Assembly (NCBI GenBank): GCA_964643965.1 | Contig: CAZXVH010000098.1 | Span: forward strand, 1 to 19,777 | From: GCA-2746795 sp964643965 | GTDB lineage: Bacteria; Chloroflexota; Anaerolineae; Promineifilales; Promineifilaceae | Length of the DNA: 19,777 nucleotides | Reading direction: 5' to 3' | Shown here: in pieces, positions 15,182 through 19,777 of the stretch | Layout of the letters: each line of letters starts with the position of its first letter | How positions within the stretch are numbered: the stretch's first letter is position 1 | The notes under the pieces: generated by a model | Seen by the model: only the letters and a program-made list of their open reading frames with translations | Database searches by the model: none | Told to the model about the DNA's origin: nothing | Made by a program: the position numbers and the translations under genes

Positions 15182-15492
15182 ACGACAAGAACCTCTTGAT
15201 GATCAATCTGAATTTGCGCCATAATTTTCTCAATCGTCGGCAAATGATCTAAATCAACAAGAAATGGCCTGATATTGATCACTGGACAATCAGCTTCGTC
15301 TGATGTAAACGCAGGCAACAATTGCAAGAGCAAATCGCCTTTGGGGGGTAATGCGTAGTTTTCCCAAACGCTATGATGCGTGACGGCACAATGATACCCT
15401 GCATCTTTAAATAACGTTTCCAAATGCTCGGTTACCATCACCATTCGATTGCCACACCATCCACCGACCACGCGAACACGATATGCTGCCAT
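15178..15492 (-). CDS. divergent PTS EIIB-like small protein
   Basis: A 104-residue protein whose overall pattern matches EIIB domains of the galactitol/lactose type. It has a first strand with glycine loop (RVRVVGGWCGNRMV), a helix, a second strand (HCAVTHHSV), a DLLLQLLPA strand, and an ending CPVINIRPFLVDLDHLPTIEKI that parallels the PVI-x-GVPFLTG-x-x-EE-x-x-KI end of EIIB. The catalytic cysteine of EIIB normally follows the first strand directly (VVACGAGINTS in the EIIB encoded nearby). Here that position is Gly10 or Gly11, and the nearest cysteine is C13, shifted by about two residues. Two other cysteines are C35 and C69. Phosphoryl transfer is therefore doubtful. Its start follows a 118-bp structured gap after EIIC, and its stop overlaps the cysteine desulfurase start. 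Possible roles are a second, altered EIIB, a regulatory decoy, or a sulfur-related partner. Confidence 0.6.
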   Translation of the reverse strand: MAAYRVRVVGGWCGNRMVMVTEHLETLFKDAGYHCAVTHHSVWENYALPPKGDLLLQLLPAFTSDEADCPVINIRPFLVDLDHLPTIEKIMAQIQIDHQEVLVV

Positions 15493-15610
15493 CTTGTTAG
15501 ATTTCCCTGCCTAAATTATTAGGTAAATTTTACCCTGTCCCAAGTTAAACTGTGAGACTCTACCTGTGACAGGGTAAATCTGAATCCACGGGCAAAATTA
15601 ACCCTCTGTT
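15493..15610 (-). promoter_or_regulatory. structured gap between EIIC and the EIIB-like gene
   Basis: This is one of only two gaps over 100 bases inside the long operon. It contains perfect 11-bp arms, TTTACCCTGTC at 15529-15539 and GACAGGGTAAA at 15568-15578, with a 28-base loop. A second inverted repeat, GGTAAA-T-TTTACC (15522-15534), shares bases with the left arm, so the two structures exclude each other. A third, CCTAA/TTAGG, lies beside them. The layout could be an attenuator, an RNA processing or stability site separating the PTS from downstream genes, or a protein operator. No U-run follows the large stem, so it is not a standard terminator. Confidence 0.5.
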
Positions 15611-16888
15611 TTAGAGCACAGATAGCCCTAACAACTTATAGATAGAAATCAGCACCCAACCCAGTGGATCGCCGCCAACATCCCAACTGGCCAGCATAGA
15701 ACCAGCGTTAATCTGTTCGGTAAACTGTCCCAACGCTGCAAAAGTCGCCGTGTGTTCGGGAGATGTCATCGTGGAGAAATACATAAAGGGTATGGTGTAG
15801 ACAATGAGCACAATAACCGTTTTAATAACATTGCCCTTTGTGTAAGGCACAATGGCTCCCGCCCAGAAAGGAATGACAACCAAGCTGGCAATCGGCAGCA
15901 TCCTGACGCCTGGTAGAATCGCTGCTAACAAAACCGAGATAGGAAACAGGATAATGGCTGATGCCATAACCGCCGGGTGTCCCAACAAAACGGCACAGTC
16001 AACCGCCACATAGATCTCGCGATCCTCGAAGCGTTCACGCATAAACTGAACGATCCCTTGCGTAATCGGAATCAAACCCTCGGCAATTATAGAAACCATG
16101 CGGGGTAGAATGACCATCATCGCCGCCACTTGCATGCCTAACAGGAGAATCCCAGGCACCGCGTAACCGGCAGCGAGGCCAATGATCATGCCTAAAACCA
16201 GGCCTAGAATGGCCGGCTCGCCCAGCAAGCCGAACCGTTTGCGAATACCTTCGGGTGATGCGTCCCAATCTTTTAAGCCAGGGATTCTATCAAGCAGCCA
16301 AACAATGGGCATAGCGACCAGACTGGCCTGCACTGTCGTGCCACAAGGAACGCCAATGCCCGGCATATCATTAAACTCCTGATATCTCTTTGCTGTCTTG
16401 TCGCTCATCCAGCCGCCGATTACCAGATAAGTAATAGCGCCGATAACACCATAAGTGACATTGCCGGTTAAGCCCCAGATAATGCCGCCGATGGCTGAGC
16501 CATGCCAGTAGCTCCACACATCCGTCCAGATCGTCTTCTGAAGCTTGAGCGTTACCAGGATGACGTTAACAATAACAATACCGATAATGACGGCCGCTGT
16601 CCCCGGCCATCCCCAGGCTATGCCGGCATCAGCCCAATTGACATCGATCAGGCTCTTCTCAAGCCCCAGACGCGTCGCCATTCCTTCAACAGCGGGCTGA
16701 AGTGCGGCCACGATTAAATCGACGATCAAGAAAAGACCGATCAAGCCAATTCCGGTGGTGACGCCACCGCGCACAGCTTTTTGCCAACCAACACGAAAAA
16801 CCAGGCCCAAAATGATCAGAATAATGGGTACGATCACGGTAGAGCCCAGCCCTAGAAACCAACTAATTCCCATTGAGACGAATGTCAT
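15611..16888 (-). CDS. gatC: PTS EIIC, galactitol family (membrane permease)
   Basis: The sugar-translocating membrane subunit of a galactitol-type (EIIC-GAT, PF03611) PTS, 425 residues and strongly hydrophobic. About 9-11 membrane segments can be seen, for example VIVPIILIILGLVF, LIGLFLIVDLIVAAL, AAVIIGIVIVNVILV, YGVIGAITYLVIGGW, ILGLVLGMIIGLAAG, ILLLGMQVAAMMVIL, AIILFPISVLLAAIL, IASLVVIPFWAGAIV and VIVLIVYTIPFMYF. The LLGEPAILG stretch matches the GEP-type substrate-site motif found in EIIC proteins. The ribosome site is excellent (AGGAGG, 6-base spacer). The transported sugar cannot be told from sequence: galactitol, tagatose-, arabitol- or ascorbate-like compounds are all possible. It follows EIIB by 43 bases. 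Confidence 0.92.
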   Translation of the reverse strand: MTFVSMGISWFLGLGSTVIVPIILIILGLVFRVGWQKAVRGGVTTGIGLIGLFLIVDLIVAALQPAVEGMATRLGLEKSLIDVNWADAGIAWGWPGTAAVIIGIVIVNVILVTLKLQKTIWTDVWSYWHGSAIGGIIWGLTGNVTYGVIGAITYLVIGGWMSDKTAKRYQEFNDMPGIGVPCGTTVQASLVAMPIVWLLDRIPGLKDWDASPEGIRKRFGLLGEPAILGLVLGMIIGLAAGYAVPGILLLGMQVAAMMVILPRMVSIIAEGLIPITQGIVQFMRERFEDREIYVAVDCAVLLGHPAVMASAIILFPISVLLAAILPGVRMLPIASLVVIPFWAGAIVPYTKGNVIKTVIVLIVYTIPFMYFSTMTSPEHTATFAALGQFTEQINAGSMLASWDVGGDPLGWVLISIYKLLGLSVL

Positions 16889-16931
16889 GTTCTACCTCCT
16901 GCCTTTCCCTGAGTAGGGTTTTTTAACACAT

Positions 16932-17228
16932 CTATTTTTTGATCAGTCTGACGATATCGTCCAAAACTGCGTCTTTCTCCGCCCGCGTACCGATTAAAAA
17001 GGGCATACCTTTGACAATCGGGACCGGAAACTCGCGGAAGATCTTCATCATTGAGACAATAAGAACCAAATCTTCACGGCCGATATAGGCTTCGATATCC
17101 GCCATGAGAATTCGTTTGACAGTTACGTCGGTCAGACCTTCCGCTTTCATCCGGTCAGCGATTGAATCTTCCGCGATAGTGGAAGTATTTATTCCGGCGC
17201 CACAAGCCACAACAATTAATCTACCCAT
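16932..17228 (-). CDS. gatB: PTS EIIB, galactitol family
   Basis: A 98-residue cytoplasmic phosphocarrier that passes phosphate from EIIA to the incoming sugar. The phosphorylated cysteine C9 lies in the canonical loop VVACGAGINTSTIAED. The ending PIVKGMPFLIGTRAEKDAVLDDI is typical of the GatB/lactose-type fold. AGGAG is 7 bases before the ATG. It is separated from EIIA by an unusually long 157-base gap and from EIIC by 43 bases. Compare the second, altered EIIB-like protein downstream of EIIC. Confidence 0.93.
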   Translation of the reverse strand: MGRLIVVACGAGINTSTIAEDSIADRMKAEGLTDVTVKRILMADIEAYIGREDLVLIVSMMKIFREFPVPIVKGMPFLIGTRAEKDAVLDDIVRLIKK

Positions 17229-17385
17229 ATGAAAGCTCCTTACTTAAGGTAACACTCTAAATTGTTACTATTAAAATAAAATTCTTCAATCTACTATTCA
17301 AATAGCCTCCTTCTCATCCGTTAACTCTATTTTCAATAAGGTCGCCAAGCCGGCATCATTACGTCTTTTCTGGACAGTTCCACCA
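17229..17385 (-). promoter_or_regulatory. 157-base gap between EIIA and EIIB
   Basis: The longest untranslated stretch in the operon. On the minus strand it holds a strong unused Shine-Dalgarno-like GGAGG (17310-17306). A TTG four bases later could open a 14-codon frame ending at 17257. The small inverted repeat GTAACA/TGTTAC (17249-17254 and 17263-17268) is just before the EIIB ribosome site. No convincing promoter was seen. It could be a leader controlling EIIB/EIIC synthesis, or a decayed coding segment. Confidence 0.35.
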
Positions 17386-17847
17386 TCAATGCAGATTGAG
17401 CTCTTGTTGAAGCCAATGCAAGATCTCCTGAGTAGAGAACAGTAGATGTAATTCGCTCAGCTTTTCCGGTTGGCCAAACAAAAGCGCCAGGTTTCGTAAC
17501 GTGTCGATCTGCTCTTCCGGGCTTTTATTGGCTAACATAAACACTATTTGAACCGCCAGTCCCTCGTCCGGGTCTTCCATACTCTGAAAAACGATCGGCG
17601 TGCGCAGCAAGGCCACAGCCAACGCCGAATGGTGAACGCCCTCCGCATCAGCATGTGGGAAAGCGATTGGGAAGGGGCGGGTGGGCAAACCGGTTGGGTG
17701 TTTTTGCTCTCGCGCCAAAACCTGTTCACCGTAATCGGCCGTTACCAGGTCTTGTTCATACAGTTTTTGCGCCAACACATTGATGACTGTCTCAACATCA
17801 GGCGCATCCAGATCAAAAGCAATTAAATTCTCGTTAAACGTCAGCAT
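17386..17847 (-). CDS. gatA: PTS EIIA, fructose/mannitol/galactitol type
   Basis: A 153-residue phosphocarrier of the EIIA type 2 fold (PF00359), accepting phosphate from HPr. The active-site histidine is H65 in PFPIAFPHADAEGVH. This is followed by VALLRTPIVF and the conserved VQIVFMLANKSPEEQIDTLRNLALLF region. AAGGA lies 6 bases before the ATG at 17847. It sits 13 bases after the aldolase-like gene. Together with the EIIB and EIIC genes it makes a complete sugar-specific Enzyme II with separate subunits, as in E. coli GatABC. Confidence 0.94.
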   Translation of the reverse strand: MLTFNENLIAFDLDAPDVETVINVLAQKLYEQDLVTADYGEQVLAREQKHPTGLPTRPFPIAFPHADAEGVHHSALAVALLRTPIVFQSMEDPDEGLAVQIVFMLANKSPEEQIDTLRNLALLFGQPEKLSELHLLFSTQEILHWLQQELNLH

Positions 17848-17860
17848 GAAAGTTCCTTAG

Positions 17861-18523
17861 TCAGGTTGTTTTAGCCTTCTTCTGTCCATAACGATTCTGA
17901 TAATATTCAAAAGAGCGTTCGGCCTGATCGGGAGTAAGGGGCTGTGGTGTGCCGATGGTTCTGGCAATCGTGTAAATTTTGGCCGATTCCTCGAGCGTTA
18001 CCGCGCGTTCCAGCGCTTGTTCAATTGTTTCGCCCACAGTAATGGGACCATGCTGGCCAAGCAAAACGGCAAAGCCAGCTGCCATGATTTCTACCGGTTT
18101 TGTTGTGAACCAGGGGTCTTCTATATGCGTATACGGCGCTACAGGTATCTCTGTACCAAACCAATCAGCCATCGTTTCTGTAATGATCGGAATTGGCTGA
18201 TAAGTGACCGAGAAAGCGGTCGCATAGGGGGAGTGAGTGTGAACAATGCCATGGATGTCGGGTCGAGCGTGGAAGAAACTGAGCCACAGATTGGTGGCAA
18301 CGGAAGGGCGATAATCTCCTTCAATGACAGTCATATCCGTATCAACAACAATCATATCTGCCGGCGAAAGACCAGCATAAGACAAGCCGCTCGGCGTAAC
18401 AACCACGTAGCCGGATTCCAGGTCCCGAGCACAAGCTGTTCCTCCAGCCATCCATACCAGCCCAAAATCGGGTAGCTGTCGCGCTGTCTCCAATACTTTT
18501 CTACGCAAATTTTCTAACAACAT
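17861..18523 (-). CDS. class II aldolase/adducin-family protein with altered active site
   Basis: A 220-residue protein of the L-fuculose-phosphate aldolase/ribulose-5-phosphate 4-epimerase fold (PF00596). The zinc ligands are present: H95 and H97 in GIVHTHSPYATAF and H158 in LLGQHGPITVG. VVTPSGLSY (41-49) matches the second phosphate loop. Two usual residues are missing. The phosphate loop GGN is GGT (T29, in AGGTACARD). The catalytic acid in the P-S-S-E/D motif is replaced, since the stretch reads RPSVATNLW (A76 at that position). A normal retro-aldol reaction is therefore doubtful. AAGGA, 8 bases upstream, supports the ATG at 18523. It lies between the UroD-family gene and EIIA, where a sugar-phosphate-processing enzyme is expected. 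It could be an epimerase, dehydratase or repurposed lyase. Confidence 0.88.
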   Translation of the reverse strand: MLLENLRRKVLETARQLPDFGLVWMAGGTACARDLESGYVVVTPSGLSYAGLSPADMIVVDTDMTVIEGDYRPSVATNLWLSFFHARPDIHGIVHTHSPYATAFSVTYQPIPIITETMADWFGTEIPVAPYTHIEDPWFTTKPVEIMAAGFAVLLGQHGPITVGETIEQALERAVTLEESAKIYTIARTIGTPQPLTPDQAERSFEYYQNRYGQKKAKTT

Positions 18524-18543
18524 GGAAAAATTCCTTGACTAAG

Positions 18544-19695
18544 CTATAACGGATAAACGCCAAGTTCTCGACCCGCTTCAAAAAAGGCCAATATGTTCTC
18601 TAAAGATATATCATCACCAAAGTTATGCGCTGGAGCCAAAATATAGCCGCCTCCTTCACCCATTTGCTCAATGCGTAGGCGCACTTCGCGGCGCACGTCT
18701 TCAATAGATCCCTTAGCCAACACATTTTTGATATCAACACCCCCTTGAAAGACCAGTTCGCTCCCAAAATCCTTTTTTAGCTCAGCGGGATCCATACCCG
18801 GCAAATGTCCTTCTATAGGGTTCAATATGTCAAAACCAGCGTCGATTAGATCGGGAATAAATCTCCGGATCGCGCCATCGCAATGCAGCATCACTTTCGC
18901 ATTGGGCGCCTTCTTTTTGATTAATTCAATCGTTCGCTTGTGCTTGGGTTTGATGATATTGGTGTAAATTTTGGGATTGAACATCGGCCCATTGTTGGTT
19001 CCAAAATCCTCAGCCATTTCCACAACCTGGACATATGGACCAACTACTGAGAGAAAAGCATCATAAAACCCATCCAGAACCTCAGATAGCTTTGTGAGCA
19101 GCGCATCGAACAACTTTTTATCGGTCGCAGTCATCATCAGCGCGTTTTCCATACCCACCATCCAACGCGCCATTTCCCAGATGTTGCCGTAGACTGGGCG
19201 ATGAGCAACGATGGCATAGTCGGTGTTGTAATATAAATCCTCTATTTCCTCTTTGACACCTTCCAATCGAGCTGGATCGTAAGGATCAGGCCAGGGATAA
19301 TTCTCAATTTTTTCTACGGTTAGATCATGAGCTAACGGTGCATCAGCTAAATCGTAATAGCCACCAACAGTGCGATGGATCAACCCCCATTCGTCTGTAA
19401 ACGTTTTAAATTCGCCGATCATGGGATTGGCAATATAGTTTTGAGGAGGGCGGATGTGGATGAACCGAAAATCGGTGCCTAATTTGTCTAAGACTGGATT
19501 GTAGTCAGGGGTCGTATAAAATCCGACCAGCGTACGGCGGGGAATATCTTGAACACCAAAATGATCACGAAGCAAATGGTACCGTTCTTCTCTTAAGTGA
19601 TTGGCTGATCCACCAAGGGTAATCGGAACGCGGTCGGGTTCCTTATGCGCCAACGCCAACGCGACGCGTTGGCGAGATGTCATTTTATCTTCCAT
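18544..19695 (-). CDS. uroporphyrinogen decarboxylase (URO-D) family protein
   Basis: A 383-residue TIM-barrel protein of the URO-D/MtaA/CmuA superfamily; many members are corrinoid- or thiol-directed methyltransferases, and few make haem. Signatures are SRQRVALALAHKEPDRVP (7-24), DEWGLIHR (101-108), EDFGTNNGPMFNPKIY (229-244), NPIEG (292-296), VFQGGVDIKNVL (315-326) and the GGGYILAPAHNF end. The metal-site motif, commonly HSCG in methyltransferase members, reads HCDG (H271, C272), so the usual H-x-C ligand pair is lost. The ATG at 19695 is preceded by GGAGG with a 5-base spacer; the upstream GTG at 19716 falls within the operator. It is the first gene of the PTS operon. Its substrate is unknown, and haem biosynthesis is unlikely. 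Confidence 0.85.
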   Translation of the reverse strand: MEDKMTSRQRVALALAHKEPDRVPITLGGSANHLREERYHLLRDHFGVQDIPRRTLVGFYTTPDYNPVLDKLGTDFRFIHIRPPQNYIANPMIGEFKTFTDEWGLIHRTVGGYYDLADAPLAHDLTVEKIENYPWPDPYDPARLEGVKEEIEDLYYNTDYAIVAHRPVYGNIWEMARWMVGMENALMMTATDKKLFDALLTKLSEVLDGFYDAFLSVVGPYVQVVEMAEDFGTNNGPMFNPKIYTNIIKPKHKRTIELIKKKAPNAKVMLHCDGAIRRFIPDLIDAGFDILNPIEGHLPGMDPAELKKDFGSELVFQGGVDIKNVLAKGSIEDVRREVRLRIEQMGEGGGYILAPAHNFGDDISLENILAFFEAGRELGVYPL

Positions 19696-19710
19696 CCAAG
19701 CCTCCGTTAC

Positions 19711-19746
19711 ATTCACAAATGTGAATTATTATTTATATATGTGAAT
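19711..19746 (-). promoter_or_regulatory. two tandem 16-bp palindromic operators over the PTS operon promoter
   Basis: The palindrome ATTCACAAATGTGAAT lies at 19711-19726. A second copy, ATTTATATATGTGAAT (13 of 16 identical), lies at 19731-19746, with centres 20 bases apart (about two helical turns). The second overlaps the predicted -10 box and start site; the first is just downstream, immediately before the GGAGG of the first gene. This arrangement is typical for repression by a dimeric or tetrameric regulator. The SorC-family protein encoded in the operon is the obvious candidate. Confidence 0.65.
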
Positions 19747-19773
19747 ACTACACGGAAATAGAACGAGTGTCAA
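19745..19773 (-). promoter_or_regulatory. predicted sigma-70-type promoter of the PTS operon
   Basis: On the minus strand a perfect -35 hexamer TTGACA (19773-19768) is followed after exactly 17 bases by TAGTAT (19750-19745), a 4-of-6 match to TATAAT. Transcription should start near 19738. This lies upstream of the UroD-family gene and is the best promoter I see in the window. Confidence 0.65.
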
Positions 19774-19777
19774 GGGG

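Noticed and set aside
15529..15578. Rho-independent terminator after EIIC
   Set aside because: The 11-bp stem has a 28-base loop and no T-run follows it on the minus strand, so it does not fit a standard terminator.
18544..19695. HemE (true uroporphyrinogen decarboxylase)
   Set aside because: The sequence belongs to the wider URO-D family with the NPIEG and GGGYILAPAHNF pattern of methyltransferase-like members. No haem genes are nearby, and the position in a PTS operon argues against it.

Overview
The window looks like chromosome from an anaerobic or facultative bacterium, most plausibly a member of the Chloroflexota (Anaerolineae-like). I infer this from the gene content (MetV/MetF, DUF1638, RACo-like activator, corrinoid protein), moderate GC, and the many copies of the palindrome AACGGCCGTT. 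No rRNA or tRNA is present to confirm it. Apart from one lipoprotein gene, every gene is on the minus strand, so transcription runs from the right edge to the left. I saw no tRNA, rRNA, CRISPR array or replication origin.

Right part (19777 to 7602, read leftwards): a tightly packed run that appears to be one operon of about 12 kb. A near-consensus promoter with two tandem 16-bp palindromes lies upstream of the first gene. The order is: UroD-family protein, class II aldolase-like protein, galactitol-family PTS EIIA, EIIB and EIIC, a structured 118-bp gap, a divergent EIIB-like protein overlapping a cysteine desulfurase, a SorC-family sugar-responsive regulator, the E1-alpha, E1-beta and E2 subunits of a pyruvate/acetoin-type 2-oxoacid dehydrogenase, HPr, and PTS Enzyme I. 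The segment therefore encodes a whole PTS phosphorelay (EI, HPr, EIIA, EIIB, EIIC), a candidate sugar-cleaving enzyme, a regulator, and an enzyme that would use the pyruvate released when EI consumes PEP. E3 (lipoamide dehydrogenase) is absent.

Middle (6454 to 7613): a plus-strand DUF4097-like lipoprotein gene that converges on and overlaps ptsI, and the remnant of a zinc alcohol dehydrogenase carrying a large internal deletion.

Left part (6415 to 651, read leftwards): a one-carbon corrinoid module consisting of a corrinoid protein, a methyltetrahydrofolate:corrinoid methyltransferase, a RACo/RamA-like reductive activator with an N-terminal [2Fe-2S] domain, a DUF1638 protein, MetV and MetF. 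It could move methyl groups between a corrinoid protein and tetrahydrofolate and interconvert methyl-THF and methylene-THF. No substrate-specific MttB- or MtaB-type methyltransferase and no CODH/ACS gene is in the window.

Left edge (1 to about 490): an IS3-family insertion sequence cut by the window edge, apparently inserted into an unrecognised short reading frame.

The points most worth a second look are the genome-scale-looking palindrome AACGGCCGTT, the double operator over the PTS promoter, the EIIB-like/cysteine desulfurase pair with a displaced cysteine, the aldolase-like protein lacking its catalytic acid, the UroD-family protein with an altered metal motif, and the tandem subunit-binding domains in E2.
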